From Neisseria chenwenguii (GTDB lineage: Bacteria; Pseudomonadota; Gammaproteobacteria; Burkholderiales; Neisseriaceae): 64,000 nt of DNA. The translations under genes were made by a program, and so were the position numbers. The stretch covers positions 2,046,001 through 2,110,000 of the forward strand of contig NZ_CP022278.1 of NCBI RefSeq assembly GCF_002216145.1, given 5' to 3'. The notes under the pieces are model-generated. The model worked only from the letters and a program-made list of their open reading frames with translations, searched no databases and was not told the origin of the DNA. Shown piece after piece: positions 50,033-59,979 of this stretch (its first letter is position 1; every line of letters begins with the position of its first letter).

Positions 50033-51084
50033 CCGCCCTGCACGGCGTTTTCAGACGGCCTGTCTGCCTGTTTCGCGTTCGGGGTGCTGCGGTATTGCAG
50101 CGGGTATAAATCCAGTTTTTCCATCAGCACCCGGTCGCCGTCTTCTTCGGGGTTTTCGGTGGTGAGCAGTTTGTCGCCGTAGAAAATCGAATTTGCTCCC
50201 GCCAGAAAACACATGGCCTGCATGGCTTCGGGCATGTTGCTGCGGCCTGCGGACAGGCGCACAAAGCTTTTGGGCATGGTGATGCGGGCAACGGCGATGG
50301 TGCGCACGAATTCCGTCCAGTCCAAATCTTCGGCATCGGCCAGCGGCGTGCCTTCCACTTTCACCAACTGGTTGATGGGCACGCTTTCGGGCTGCGGGTC
50401 GAGGTTGGCGAGGCTGGCGATTAAGCCCGCGCGTTCGGGACGGGTTTCGTTCATGCCGACGATGCCGCCGCAGCAGACTTTCAAGCCTGCGCCGCGCACT
50501 TTGCCGAGTGTGTCCATGCGGTCTTCGTGCTGCCGTGTATGGATGATGTCGTTGTAGCGTTCGGGGTCGGTGTCGAGGTTGTGGTTGTAATAATCCAGCC
50601 CCGCTTCTTTCAAATCTTCGGCCATGCCGTCTTCGAGCATGCCGAAGGTGCCGCAGGTTTCCAGCCCCAAGCCTTTGACGGCTTTGATGATTTCGGACAC
50701 GGTTTCCACGTCTTCCGGCTTCGGCCCGCGCCACGCCGCGCCCATGCAGAAACGGCTCGCGCCGCGCGCTTGGGCGATTTTGGCTTTTTCGAGGATTTCC
50801 GCCACGTCCATCATGCGTTCTTTTTCCAGGCCGGTGTCGTAGTGGGCGGATTGGGGGCAGTATTCGCAGTCTTCGGGGCAGCCGCCGGTTTTGATGGACA
50901 GCAGGGTGGAGAGCTGGATTTCGCGGGGGGTGAAGTGTTCGCGGTGGACTTCGGCGGCTCGGTAAACGAGGTCGAGAAACGGCATTTCGAACAGTTCTTC
51001 CACTTGGCACCTGCGCCAGTATTGGGCGGTTTGGTGCGGCTTGCGCTCGGTTTTTCGGCGCAGGGCGACGGGGGATATGGTCAT
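50014..51084 (-). CDS. bioB: Biotin synthase
   Basis: BioB inserts sulfur into dethiobiotin using radical SAM chemistry. The 356-aa protein has the radical SAM cluster [16 protein letters not shown], the conserved [42 protein letters not shown] and the [2Fe-2S] region. The start at 51084 ([11 protein letters not shown]) follows AAGGAACC. The last about 26 residues after LYPLQ ([19 protein letters not shown]) are unlike usual BioB tails and read through a DUS and across the insertion junction at 50032. The enzyme core is complete and probably functional. Confidence 0.93.
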   Translation of the reverse strand: MTISPVALRRKTERKPHQTAQYWRRCQVEELFEMPFLDLVYRAAEVHREHFTPREIQLSTLLSIKTGGCPEDCEYCPQSAHYDTGLEKERMMDVAEILEKAKIAQARGASRFCMGAAWRGPKPEDVETVSEIIKAVKGLGLETCGTFGMLEDGMAEDLKEAGLDYYNHNLDTDPERYNDIIHTRQHEDRMDTLGKVRGAGLKVCCGGIVGMNETRPERAGLIASLANLDPQPESVPINQLVKVEGTPLADAEDLDWTEFVRTIAVARITMPKSFVRLSAGRSNMPEAMQAMCFLAGANSIFYGDKLLTTENPEEDGDRVLMEKLDLYPLQYRSTPNAKQADRPSENAVQGGCGDGS

Positions 51085-51198
51085 GGCGGGTTCCTTGTTT
51101 CGTTGCAGTTTGCGGCAGCACAATGTTGCCGACGCGCCGCGGGCAGTCGCAGTGAAAGCAGGCGACGTTTGGGGTTTTGATTGTAAAACAATACGGTA

Positions 51199-51232
51199 AA
51201 GGCCGTCTGAAAATTTTCAGACGGCCTTTTAT
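51199..51232. terminator. DUS inverted-repeat terminator
   Basis: AAAGGCCGTCTGAAAA and TTTTCAGACGGCCTTTT lie between the tlpA fragment and bioB. Confidence 0.8.
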
Positions 51233-51313
51233 GGAGCGGCGGCATGATACGGCGTCAGGGTTTCGACTCAAGCGGCGGGCAGGGCGGAAATGTCGGCGGT
51301 TTTGCCTGCGCGG

Positions 51314-51757
51314 TTATTTTTCCAATTCCGAATCAATCTCGCGGTACAGCGCGGTAAAGTCCGGTTCGCCGACAAATGTTTTCAGCACTTCGCCTTTTTT
51401 ATTGATCAGCACGGAAGTCGGGTAAACCTTGGTTTCAAACGCCTTGCCTGCAACGCCGCCGGTGTCGTACATCACGGTAAACGGCAGCCCGTATTGGCGG
51501 ACATATTCGCGCACGCTTTCGGGCGGATCAATCGGCTGCGCGATGCCGAGCACCTGGAAATCCTTGCCCTGATAATCGTTGGCCATCTTAATCACTTTGG
51601 GCATTTCGCTCACGCAGCCGGGGCACGACGGAAACCAGAAATTGATAAACGTCACTTTGCCCTGCAGGTTTTGGTTGCTGACGGTTTTGCCGTTCAAATC
51701 TGCCAGAGAAAACGCAGGCGCGGCCTGCTGTTTCGGCATCAATATTAGTTGCCGCAA
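51314..51757 (-). pseudogene. TlpA-like thioredoxin, N-terminal signal lost at the insertion junction
   Basis: From MPKQQAAPAFSLADLNGKTVSNQNLQGKVTFINFWFPSCPGCVSEMPKVIKMANDY the sequence is a TlpA/ResA-type thiol-disulfide protein with active site CPGC. PTSVLINKKGEVLKTFVGEPDF and the C-terminal helix are intact. Such proteins are secreted or lipid-anchored, but the sequence upstream of MPKQQ breaks at 51757, exactly where the host ABC gene resumes. No signal peptide remains, so the protein would be cytosolic or not made. It travels with bioB in the inserted segment. Confidence 0.8.
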
Positions 51758-52650
51758 ACAAACAAGCGTTTACCATTTACGGCGCGCCGGCACTGCCGAG
51801 CATGACCATTGCTGTTGCAGCGTTGCAAGGTAAATTGGCGAAACAAGATAATGTATCGCTAAAAATCTGGCGTTCGCCCGACCAGATCCGCGCAGGTGTG
51901 GCGAGCGGACAGTTTAAAATAATGATGAGCCCGAACAACGTCGGCGTAAACCTGCGCAACCAAGGGCAGAAAGTCGGCATGGTCAACATCCTCACCAACG
52001 GCATCGTGTAGCTTTTGAGCAAAAACAAAGCCATCGCCCATCCGCGCGATTTGGTCGGCAAAAAAGTGCTGATTCCGTTTAAAAACGATATGCCGGATAT
52101 CGTGTTTCAAGCGATGCTGAAAAAGCTCGGCATCGACATCCGTAAAATTTCCGTGTCTTACGCCACCACTTCCGCCGAAGCTGTCGGATTGTTTTTGGGC
52201 AAAGATTTTGATGCCATCATCGTGCCCAAACCGATGGGTAGCGCAACCATCCTGCGCGGCAAAACCATGGGCGTGAACGTGGTGCGCGGTTTCGACATGA
52301 CCAAAATGTTCGCCCAAGCCTTTCAAACCAAACCGATGATTCCGCAGGCAGGCATTATCACGAACGTGGATTTTTTTCAACGCCAACAAAGCCAAGTTTG
52401 AAATCTTCCACCAAGACTTGAAAAACGCGCTGGCATGGATTCGCGCCAATCCGCAAAGTGCGGCGAAAATCGGCAAAAACTACCTGCCGGCCCCTGAGCC
52501 TGCCATCGTGCAAAGCCTGCCGTACGCGAATTTGACCGTGGAAAAGGGAAGTGAAGTAAAAGCGGAGCTGATGAATTTATGAAATCCTGATGCAGTTCAA
52601 CCCGAAATTATTGGGCGGCAAACTGCCCGACGAAGGCTTCTTTTTGGTTT
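51751..52650 (+). pseudogene. 3' part of TauA/SsuA-type ABC substrate-binding protein
   Basis: The sequence continues VAANKQAFTIYGAPALPSMTIAVAALQGKLAKQDNVSLKIWRSPDQIRAGVASGQFKIMMSPNNVGVNLRNQGQ, a periplasmic binding fold of the NMT1/TauA family. Lesions: an in-frame TAG at 52009-52011; a T7 run near 52370 where six T would keep NANKAKFEIFHQDLKNALAWIRANP; and a shift near 52578 before YEILMQFNPKLLGGKLPDEGFFLV. It is the partner of the Tat-signal fragment at 49945 and is followed by permease and ATPase genes. The substrate is unknown (nitrate, sulfonate or taurine class). Confidence 0.8.
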
Positions 52651-52666
52651 GAATTTTGGGGAATAA

Positions 52667-52750
52667 AAGATGCCGTCTGAAAAAAGCGTCCGTACGGTTA
52701 GCTGCCTCAAGCGGCGTAACCGTACGGACGCTTTTTTCAGACGGCATCTT
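52667..52750. repeat. 84-bp near-perfect palindrome: DUS pair enclosing a GTACGGTTA repeat (copy 7)
   Basis: The left arm runs AAGATGCCGTCTGAA, then AAAAGCGTCCGTACGGTTA, and the right arm is its exact inverse. The loop is GCTGCCTCAAGCGGCG. Uptake sequence and palindromic repeat are nested into a single hairpin with arms of about 34 bases. It could terminate the binding-protein transcript. Confidence 0.92.
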
Positions 52751-52760
52751 GTGCGGGGCT

Positions 52761-52805
52761 GCGTACGGGTTACGCGCAAAAAAGCCGCGCTAACCGTACC
52801 TACAG
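52761..52805. repeat. GTACGGTTA palindromic repeat, copy 8 (variant core)
   Basis: GCGTACGGGTTACGCGC ... GCGCTAACCGTACCTAC, the same variant core as the copy at 48849. Confidence 0.75.
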
Positions 52806-52861
52806 GGTGCGCCGTGCGCACCGGAATATGTCAGACGGCATAAAACATAAACAAGCAAACC

Positions 52862-53658
52862 ATGATTAAAACCGACAAAATCCGCAAGCTCCAACCCGCA
52901 GTTTATATTTTAGATTATCTTGGAGTGGCTTTGCCAGCTTGGGCGTGGCGGCGATGTTGGTTGCGCTGTGGGCGTGAGGCAGCGTGGTGTTCGGCGAATT
53001 TATGCTGCCCGCGCCGTCGGCGGTTTTCAGACAGGCATGGGAGTTGCTCGGGCAGTTTCGGGCGAACGAAATCGGCGTGTCGCTGTGGCGGGCGGTGGTG
53101 GGGATTTCGATTGCGCTGGTAGCGGGTTTGGCGGCGGGGCTGGTGGCGGGCAGTTTTAAAACGGCGATGGCTCTGCTCAAGCCCTTGGTTACGGTTTTGC
53201 TGGCGATGCCGCCGATTATTTGGGTGGTGATGGCACTGTTTTGGTTCGGCTTCGGCAATCCGAGCGTGTTGTTTACGGTGATTATTTTGGTTGCGCCGTT
53301 AACTTTTGCCAGTGCGGCGATGGGGATGATGAGCGTGAGCAAACAGAATGAGGAGTTGTTTGACGCGTATAAATTAGGCCGTCTGAAAAAATCCGCTATC
53401 TGTATGTGCCGCACCTGACGGGTTATGTGGTTTCCAGCATCGGCGTGGCGGTGGAGATGGGCGTGAAGGTGGTGATTATGGATGGCGGAGCTTTTGGGGG
53501 CGAGCGAGGGCGAGGGGGTGCGGGTTGCGGATGCGCGGGCGATGCTGGAAACGTCCACCGTGATGGCTTATGTGGTGCTGGTGATTGCGTTTGTGTCGCT
53601 GTTTGAATATCTGGTTACCAAGCCTTTGGAAATTTTGCTGATGCCGTGGAGACGATGA
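52862..53658 (+). pseudogene. TauC/SsuC-type ABC permease, multiply disrupted
   Basis: The permease core reads GEFMLPAPSAVFRQAWELLGQFRANEIGVSLWRAVVGISIALVAGLAAGLVAGSFKTAMALLKPLVTVLLAMPPIIWVVMALFWFGFGNPSVLFTVIILVAPLTFASAAMGM, a BPD_transp_1 domain. Lesions: a shift near 52920; an in-frame TGA (ALWA-stop-GSVVF) near 52978; a missing A in the run near 53388 (then IRYLYVPHLTGYVVSSIGVAVEMGVKVVIM); and a 4-bp ATGG duplication near 53476 (then AELLGASEGEGVRVADARAMLETSTVMAYVVLVIAF). Its stop overlaps the ATPase start by a few bases, as in intact ABC operons. Confidence 0.82.
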
Positions 53659-54329
53659 TGCTGGAGTTGGAACACATCCGTTTTGAAATTCTGCGCGACC
53701 CGATTGTGCGCGATTTCAGCATGGGTTTGCGCGATGGCGAGGTGAAAACGCTGTTCGGCCCGAGCGGTTGCGGCAAGACGACGGTGTTGCGCTTGGTTGC
53801 GGGTTTGGAAACGCCGAAATCGGGCAGAATCAGAAACGGTTTTCGCAAAACGGGTTTTCTGTTTCAGGAAAACCGCCTGCCGGAAAATCTGATGGTGATA
53901 GACAATATTTTGATTTTTATGGATAAACCAGATTGAAGCGTGGCAACCGCTCTGGTGGCGAAAGTAGGGTTGGGTGAGGGCGATTTGCACAAATATCCGC
54001 CCGAGCTCTCCGGTGGCATGGCAAAACGGGTAGCGTTTCTGCGGCTGCTGTTGTGCGGCTGTGATTTGGCTTTGCTTGACGAACCCTTTGTCGGACTCGA
54101 CCGCGATTTGCTCGATATTCTGGCGGCGATGCTGACGGAAAAAATCGAAAACGAGGGGCTTGCGTGTATGCTGGTTACGCACGACCGCTTCGAGGCGGCA
54201 AGGCTCAGCCATGAAATCATGCTGCTTTCGCCCAAAGGCATGACGGTGCAGAGCACGCTATGCCTGTCTGAAAAACTCTCGGCGCACGATTCGGCGTTTG
54301 AAGAGCGGGTGGTGGCGGAAGAATTCTAA
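53655..54329 (+). pseudogene. TauB/SsuB-type ABC ATPase with one nonsense codon
   Basis: Walker A is [18 protein letters not shown] and the Q-loop [17 protein letters not shown]. After an in-frame TGA (53934-53936) the same frame continues SVATALVAKVGLGEGDLHKYPPELSGGMAKRVAFLRLLLCGCDLALLDEPFVGLDRDLLD with signature, Walker B and the H-loop LVTHDRFEAARL. One CGA-to-TGA change would account for loss. It is the third gene of the decayed transporter operon and ends 13 bases before nnrS. Confidence 0.82.
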
Positions 54330-54342
54330 GGGATTCATTATT

Positions 54343-55317
54343 ATGAATAAACGGCAGCCCTTTTTTACCCACCCGATGCGCCCGTTTTTCACCGCGTCCG
54401 CGCTGCTGGCGGCGGTGGCGGCTTTGAGTTTTTTCGCCAGCCCAAACGCTATTATCCTGCACCGGCAGATTTTTCTCGAATTCATGCTGCCTGCCGCTTA
54501 CGGCGGATTTCTGATGGCGGCGATGCTGGAGTGGACGGGTTATCAAGGCAGCCTGAAAAACACCGCTTTTCTATTGGGTGCGCTGCTGATGCTGCTCGCC
54601 GCGTTCACCGTTTTTCAGACGGCATATGCGTACACTAATGACTTGAACCTGCTCAGGGCGCAGGTGCATCTGAATATGGCGGCGGTGATGTTCGTTTCGT
54701 TCCGCGTCAGCATTTTCTTGGGTAACGAAGCCTTGAAAGAATGCCGTCTGAAAGATCCGGTGTTCATCCCGAATATGGTTTATAAAAACATCGCCATCAC
54801 CTTTCTGCTGCTCTACGCCGCCGCCGAACTCTGGCTGCCGCTGCAGACCGCCGCATTTGCCGCTCTGGCCGTCGGCTTGGTTTTACTGGCGAAACTGCGC
54901 GAGCTGCACCATCATGAACTTCTGCGCAAACACTACGTCCGCACTTGCTACTGGCTGCAACTTCTCGGCGCGGCAGGCTATCTGCGGATCGGGTTCGCCA
55001 AATTGACAGGTCAAGCCGTCGGCACACCGCCGCACCTGATTACCCTCGGTGCAATATTCGGCGGCGTGATGATGGTGTGGCTGACCGCAGGCCTGTGGCA
55101 CAGCGGCTTTACCAAACTCAACTACCCACGGCTCTGCCGCATTGCCGTGCCCTGCCTGTTTTTGAGCGCATTAACGCGGACGGTGTGGGTGAAATACGCT
55201 CCTGGGTGGTTGTTGACCGCCATTCCGGCTTTATTGCTGGCAACGGTTTTTGTGTTGTATTTGTTTGCGTTTATACCGATTTTTAACGCACATGCATTTA
55301 CGGATGATCCGGAGTGA
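54343..55317 (+). CDS. nnrS: NnrS family haem/copper membrane protein
   Basis: The 324-aa protein has about ten membrane helices and matches the NnrS family, which protects against nitric oxide and is linked to denitrification: FFTASALLAAVAALSFFASPNAIILHRQIFLEFMLPAAYGGFLMAAMLEWTGYQG, HLNMAAVMFVSFRVSIFLGN, HHHELLRKHYVRTCYWLQLLGAAGYL and LITLGAIFGGVMMVWLTAGLWHSGFTK. Histidines in helices and loops are candidates for metal binding. It is shorter than typical NnrS (about 400 aa). ATG at 54343 is preferred to an upstream start in the ATPase gene. It was probably co-transcribed with the ABC genes. Confidence 0.8.
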   Translation: MNKRQPFFTHPMRPFFTASALLAAVAALSFFASPNAIILHRQIFLEFMLPAAYGGFLMAAMLEWTGYQGSLKNTAFLLGALLMLLAAFTVFQTAYAYTNDLNLLRAQVHLNMAAVMFVSFRVSIFLGNEALKECRLKDPVFIPNMVYKNIAITFLLLYAAAELWLPLQTAAFAALAVGLVLLAKLRELHHHELLRKHYVRTCYWLQLLGAAGYLRIGFAKLTGQAVGTPPHLITLGAIFGGVMMVWLTAGLWHSGFTKLNYPRLCRIAVPCLFLSALTRTVWVKYAPGWLLTAIPALLLATVFVLYLFAFIPIFNAHAFTDDPE

Positions 55318-55381
55318 AAGATGCCGTCTGAAAAAAGCGTCCGTACGGTTACGCCGCTTGGGGCGGCTAACCGTACTACGG
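55317..55381. repeat. DUS plus GTACGGTTA palindromic repeat, copy 9
   Basis: It repeats the left arm of the 52667 palindrome exactly (AGATGCCGTCTGAA, AAAAGCGTCCGTACGGTTA) in the same orientation, then CGCCGCTTGGGGCGGCTAACCGTAC. The two form direct repeats 2.65 kb apart around the permease-ATPase-nnrS segment. Confidence 0.88.
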
Positions 55382-55727
55382 GCTGCTTGCCGGGAAGTTC
55401 ATTCTAACCACTTGCTGTGAATACAGCTAAGAAATTCCTACATGACTTAATTTTGATAAGTCGTTAAAAACGAATGGCCCGGGTGGACAATATGTTACAA
55501 CCAACGCAACGCCAAATCTTCAACGCACGCAATATAACTCTCCTGTACAAAGACGCACAGCGAAGAGCGGTAAGACCTATCCAACTATGGTTGATTTGGA
55601 TTCTTAAAACAAAATATTTTAGGAAATTGTTTTTATTAAATAAAATATAAATATATTATCAATTTGGTTTTAAATAGAATTTCCGAGTAAATACTTAAAA
55701 AAGGCTTCCCTTTTCCCGAAAAAAGTG

Positions 55728-55983
55728 TAAAATCCGCGCCACTTGCCAGTACGCTACGGGTCGCCAGCCGATTCCGGGCGTTCTTTCTTTTCTAAGACCG
55801 CGTACTGCATGGGGTGTGCAGTTTTTTTGCTGTTAACACCCATTGTGGGGGCTTCGGATTCCGCCCGAAGCCTGTTCTTCAAGAGCTGCATTTTCTTCTT
55901 AAGCGGCTCAGGTTGTGAACGCTGTCGCCAGACAAGGCAGCAGGTTTCGCAGCCATAACCCTTATCAGAGATGGTAATCCGAT
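55728..55983 (+). ncRNA. Promoter and structured leader upstream of dat (unassigned)
   Basis: A -10-like TAAAAT occurs at 55728-55733. The following roughly 240 bases are non-coding and GC-rich in an AT-rich surrounding, with hairpins such as GGCTTCGG ... CCGAAGCC (about 55850-55875) and GTACGCTACGGGTCGCC near the start. I could not match it to a known riboswitch or 6S RNA. It could be a cis-regulatory leader of dat-ddc or a separate small RNA. The 55382-55727 stretch before it is AT-rich with no gene seen. Confidence 0.4.
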
Positions 55984-57354
55984 ATGAGCGTTACACCTTT
56001 TCATCCCATTCCCCAAGCAACAAACGAACATTACCTGACCCGTCAGAACGAGATGGAGTCCAACGTGCGCAGTTATCCGCGCAAGCTGCCTTTGGCGATT
56101 GCCAAGGCGCAAGGCTGCTGGATTACCGACGTCGAGGGCAATGATTATCTCGACTGCCTCGCCGGCGCGGGTACGCTGGCTTTGGGGCACAACCACCCCG
56201 AAATCATCAAAGCGGTTCAGGATGCGCTGGCCAGCGGTCTGCCTCTGCATACGCTGGACATTACCACGCCTTTGAAAGACGCGTTTTCCGAAGCGCTGCT
56301 GGCGCATTTTCCGGGCGGCAAAGAAAACTACCGCCTGCAATTTACCGGCCCGACCGGAGCGGATGCGGCCGAAGCGGCGGTCAAACTGGCGAAAACATTC
56401 ACCGGACGCGGCAACGTCATCAGTTTTTCCGGTGGCTACCACGGCATGACGCAGGGCGCGCTGGCGCTCACGGGCAATCTGGGCGCGAAAAACGCGGTGC
56501 AGAATCTGATGCCGGGCGTGCAGTTTCTGCCGTATCCGCACGAATACCGCTGCCCGCTGGGTATAGGCGGCGAAGCGGGCGCGCAGGCGTTGGCTTATTA
56601 TTTTGAGAACTTCATCGAAGACGTGGAAAGCGGTGTGGTCAAACCTGCGGCGGTGATTTTGGAAGCGATTCAGGGTGAGGGCGGCGTGGTTGTCGGCCCG
56701 ACCGAGTGGCTGAAAAAAATCCGCGAAGTGACCGCGCGCCACGGCATTTTGATGATTGTGGACGAAGTTCAGGCCGGTTTCTGCCGTTCGGGCAAAATGT
56801 TTGCCTTCCAACATTCCGGCATCGAGCCGGACATCGTGATTATGTCGAAAGCGGTCGGCGGCAGCCTGCCGCTGGCGGTGTTGGCGATCAAAAAAGAATT
56901 CGACGCCTGGCAGCCTGCCGGCCATACCGGCACTTTCCGCGGCAACCAGTTGGCAATGGCGACCGGTTACGCTTCGCTGCGCGTGATGCGCGAACAGGAT
57001 TTGGCGGGCAATGCGAAAGCGCGCGGCGACTTTATCCAAGCCGAATTGAAAAAACTGGCGCAGGAATTCCCCTGCATCGGCAATGTTCGCGGACGCGGCC
57101 TGATGATCGGCATCGAAATCGTCGATGAACGCCTGCCCGCCGACCGCATGGGTTCTCTGCCGGCCGATGCCGTGTTGGCGGCGGAAATCCAAAAAGCCTG
57201 TTTCTCCAATAAATTATTGCTGGAGCGCGGCGGCCGCAACGGCACCGTCGTGCGTATCCTCGCGCCGCTGATTATTACGGAAGACGAGTGCGCGGAATTT
57301 ATCAAACGCTTCCGCTTATCCGTAGCCGATGCGCTGAAAACGGTAAGGGGCTGA
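55984..57354 (+). CDS. dat: Diaminobutyrate-2-oxoglutarate aminotransferase
   Basis: Dat makes L-2,4-diaminobutyrate from aspartate semialdehyde with glutamate as amino donor. The 456-aa class III aminotransferase shows [56 protein letters not shown], the PLP aspartate in [15 protein letters not shown] and the PLP lysine in [15 protein letters not shown]. It is one base from ddc, forming the dat-ddc operon for 1,3-diaminopropane. AGATGGTAATCC precedes the ATG. Confidence 0.95.
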   Translation: MSVTPFHPIPQATNEHYLTRQNEMESNVRSYPRKLPLAIAKAQGCWITDVEGNDYLDCLAGAGTLALGHNHPEIIKAVQDALASGLPLHTLDITTPLKDAFSEALLAHFPGGKENYRLQFTGPTGADAAEAAVKLAKTFTGRGNVISFSGGYHGMTQGALALTGNLGAKNAVQNLMPGVQFLPYPHEYRCPLGIGGEAGAQALAYYFENFIEDVESGVVKPAAVILEAIQGEGGVVVGPTEWLKKIREVTARHGILMIVDEVQAGFCRSGKMFAFQHSGIEPDIVIMSKAVGGSLPLAVLAIKKEFDAWQPAGHTGTFRGNQLAMATGYASLRVMREQDLAGNAKARGDFIQAELKKLAQEFPCIGNVRGRGLMIGIEIVDERLPADRMGSLPADAVLAAEIQKACFSNKLLLERGGRNGTVVRILAPLIITEDECAEFIKRFRLSVADALKTVRG

Positions 57355-57355
57355 T

Positions 57356-58888
57356 ATGGTTGATTTTCCCGAACACAAACGCGCGCTGCTCTGCAATGAT
57401 GTGCAGTCGGTCGCCGATTATCAGGCGGCGATGGACAGCGCGGTGAAAGCTGTTTCCGATTGGCTGCGCAGCGAAAAAATGTACACCGGCGGCAGCATTA
57501 AGGATTTGCGCGCCAAAATCGCCTTCATGCCGTCTGAAAACGGCATGGGGCTTCAGACGGCCTTAACGCGGCTGGTCGATCTGTTCCTCGCCAACAGCCT
57601 GAAAGTGCACCACCCGCATTCGCTGGCGCACCTGCACTGCCCGACGATGGTCGCTTCGCAGGCGGCGGAAGTGTTGATTAACGCGACCAACCAGTCGATG
57701 GATTCTTGGGACCAAAGCCCCGCCGGCTCGCTGATGGAAGTGCAGATGATAGACTGGCTGCGCCAAAAAACCGGCTACGGCAAAGGCAGCGCGGGCGTAT
57801 TCACCTCGGGCGGCACGCAGTCCAACCTGATGGGGGTTCTGCTCGCGCGCGACGCCTGTATCGCCAAGCATTGGAAAAATTCAGACGGCCTCGAATGGTC
57901 GGTGCAGCGCGATGGTATTCCCGCCGACGCCTTGCAGAAAGTGAAAGTCGTCTGCTCTGAAAACGCGCATTTTTCCGTGCAGAAAAATATGGCGATGATG
58001 GGCATGGGTTTCCAATCCGTCGTGACCGTGCCGTGTAACCAAAACGCGCAGATGGACGTTGCCGCACTGGAAAAAACACTGAACGACTTGGCCGCGCAAG
58101 GCAAAATCGTCGCCTGCATCGTCGCCACAGCCGGCACGACCGACGCAGGCGCCATCGACCCGCTGCGCGAAATCCGCGCGCTCGCCGACCGCTGCGGCGC
58201 ATGGCTGCATTTGGATGCCGCATGGGGCGGCGCGTTGTTGCTGTCCAAACAATACCGCCACCTGCTCGACGGCATCGGGCTGACCGATTCGGTTACGCTG
58301 GATTTCCACAAACACTATTTCCAAAGCATCTCCTGCGGCGCGTTTCTGCTCAAAGACGAGGCAAACTACCGCTTCATACACTACGAAGCCGAATACCTCA
58401 ATTCCGCCTATGACGAAGAACACGGCGTACCCAACCTCGTTTCCAAATCGCTGCAAACCACCCGCCGCTTCGACGCGCTGAAACTCTGGCTGACCATCGA
58501 AGCGCTGGGCGAAACCCGTTACGGCTCGATGATAGACCACGGCATCACGCTCGCCCGCCAAGCCGCCGGCTACATCAAAGCGACCGACAGCTTGGAATTA
58601 TTGGTCGAACCGCAGTTCGCCAGCGTACTCTTCCGCGTCAAGCCCGCAGGCTATCCCGAAGCCGGCCTTGACAGCCTCAACCAAAACGCCGCCGACGAAC
58701 TCTTCGCCCGCGGCGAGGCCAACATCGGCGTAACCAAAGTCGGCAAGGTTCAATCTCTGAAAATGACCCTGCTCAGCCCCGTCGCCACCTTAGACGACGT
58801 AAAAAACCTGCTTGCGCAGGTTGTCGCCGAAGCAGCGCGGATTAAAGACGCGATTGCCGAGGGGCGTTATACCCCGCCGATTGATTGA
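57356..58888 (+). CDS. ddc: L-2,4-diaminobutyrate decarboxylase
   Basis: Ddc decarboxylates diaminobutyrate to 1,3-diaminopropane, a polyamine. The 510-aa group II PLP decarboxylase shows [68 protein letters not shown] and the PLP lysine in [21 protein letters not shown]. The HKHYFQ form rather than HK-W is usual for this subgroup. Two DUS are read in frame near residue 60 ([14 protein letters not shown]). It starts one base after the dat stop. It provides the neisserial alternative to putrescine-based polyamines. Confidence 0.95.
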   Translation: MVDFPEHKRALLCNDVQSVADYQAAMDSAVKAVSDWLRSEKMYTGGSIKDLRAKIAFMPSENGMGLQTALTRLVDLFLANSLKVHHPHSLAHLHCPTMVASQAAEVLINATNQSMDSWDQSPAGSLMEVQMIDWLRQKTGYGKGSAGVFTSGGTQSNLMGVLLARDACIAKHWKNSDGLEWSVQRDGIPADALQKVKVVCSENAHFSVQKNMAMMGMGFQSVVTVPCNQNAQMDVAALEKTLNDLAAQGKIVACIVATAGTTDAGAIDPLREIRALADRCGAWLHLDAAWGGALLLSKQYRHLLDGIGLTDSVTLDFHKHYFQSISCGAFLLKDEANYRFIHYEAEYLNSAYDEEHGVPNLVSKSLQTTRRFDALKLWLTIEALGETRYGSMIDHGITLARQAAGYIKATDSLELLVEPQFASVLFRVKPAGYPEAGLDSLNQNAADELFARGEANIGVTKVGKVQSLKMTLLSPVATLDDVKNLLAQVVAEAARIKDAIAEGRYTPPID

Positions 58889-59063
58889 GGGGTTTAATGA
58901 AGAAAGGCCGTCTGAAAAAAAGAACCATGCTGCCTTGTGCCGCAGCCGCAGCGGTTGCGGCGGAGTGGCGGATGCAGTATCGTTGCAGAGTTTTTCAGAC
59001 GGCATCAATGCAGAAAAGGCCGTCTGAAAAATTCCCATCCAAGCAAACAACAGGAGCAAGCCG

Positions 59064-59813
59064 GTGAACATCCTTATCTGCAACGACGACGGTTATCTTG
59101 CGCAAGGCATCGCCGTTTTGGCGCGGGTTGCGGCGGAATTTGCCAATGTGCGCGTGGTGGCGCCCGAACGCGACCGCAGCGGCGTCAGCAATTCGCTCAC
59201 ACTCGACCGCCCGCTGCACATCCGTCAGGCGGAAAACGGCTTTTACTACGTCAACGGCACGCCCACCGACTGCATCCACATCGGTCTGCACGCCCTGCCG
59301 GATTTCAAACCCGATTTGGTACTTTCCGGCATCAACAACGGCGCCAATATGGGCGACGACACCCTCTATTCGGGCACCGTCGCCGCCGCCACCGAAGCCT
59401 ATCTGATGGGCATCCCCGCCGTTGCCGTTTCGCTCAACGACCACAGCGGCCGCTTTTGGGAAACTGCCGAAAAAGCCGCCTGGCTGCTGTTGTCGCATCT
59501 TCTGAAAAATCCGCCGCAAAAACCCGTTTTGTGGAACATCAACATTCCCGCCGTAGCACCCGACGACATTCAAGGCATCAAAATCACGCGGCTGGGGCGG
59601 CGCCACCACACCCAAAGCGTCGTGCCCATGCACAACCCGCGCGGCGAGCCGATATTCTGGATAGGCCCCGTCGGCGCCGTTTCCGACCGCGAAGAGGGCA
59701 CGGATTTCGGCGAATGCGAAGCCGGCTTCATCACCGTCACCCCGCTGCAAATCGATCTGACCGCTTATGACGAAACCGAAGCCGTCGGCGCATTTTGGCA
59801 AAAGGCCGTCTGA
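59064..59813 (+). CDS. surE: 5'-nucleotidase SurE
   Basis: The 249-aa protein is the metal-dependent survival protein SurE, a nucleoside monophosphatase. The metal ligands are in [16 protein letters not shown] and [50 protein letters not shown] is the family signature. The start is GTG at 59064 after CAGGAGCAAGCCG; no better ATG fits. It precedes nlpD, the usual surE-(pcm)-nlpD order without pcm. The C-terminal WQKAV is encoded by a DUS. Confidence 0.96.
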   Translation: MNILICNDDGYLAQGIAVLARVAAEFANVRVVAPERDRSGVSNSLTLDRPLHIRQAENGFYYVNGTPTDCIHIGLHALPDFKPDLVLSGINNGANMGDDTLYSGTVAAATEAYLMGIPAVAVSLNDHSGRFWETAEKAAWLLLSHLLKNPPQKPVLWNINIPAVAPDDIQGIKITRLGRRHHTQSVVPMHNPRGEPIFWIGPVGAVSDREEGTDFGECEAGFITVTPLQIDLTAYDETEAVGAFWQKAV

Positions 59814-59842
59814 AAACCGCTGCAAACCTTTTCAGACGGCCT
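59803..59842. terminator. DUS inverted-repeat terminator overlapping surE end
   Basis: AAAGGCCGTCTGAAAA, which includes the surE stop, pairs with TTTTCAGACGGCCT. Confidence 0.75.
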
Positions 59843-59907
59843 CACAGACCCGTATTATTCTGTTTGGTTAATATTGAAATGTTAACAGACGCTAACGCCG
59901 TTAAGGC

Positions 59908-59942
59908 TTGAGAACAGGGCGTATTTTGATTTATGATACGCC
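59908..59942 (+). promoter_or_regulatory. nlpD promoter with embedded palindrome
   Basis: TTGAGA and TATGAT are separated by 18 bases. Overlapping them, GGCGTAT and ATACGCC form a perfect inverted repeat (59918-59942), a possible regulator site over the -10 box. Confidence 0.5.
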
Positions 59943-59979
59943 TCGGTATAAATAAACCCATACACAGAAGGTCATCAAT

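Noticed and set aside
50051..51271. 406-codon Arg/Pro-rich frame over bioB
   Set aside because: Alternate-frame shadow of bioB; the radical SAM motifs are in the other frame.
55743..55958. 71-codon frame in the dat leader
   Set aside because: No ribosome site, no similarity, and the region is dominated by hairpins, so a non-coding leader is more likely.
55740..55983. 6S RNA or known riboswitch
   Set aside because: I could not find the conserved 6S bubble or any riboswitch core by eye, so no family name was given.
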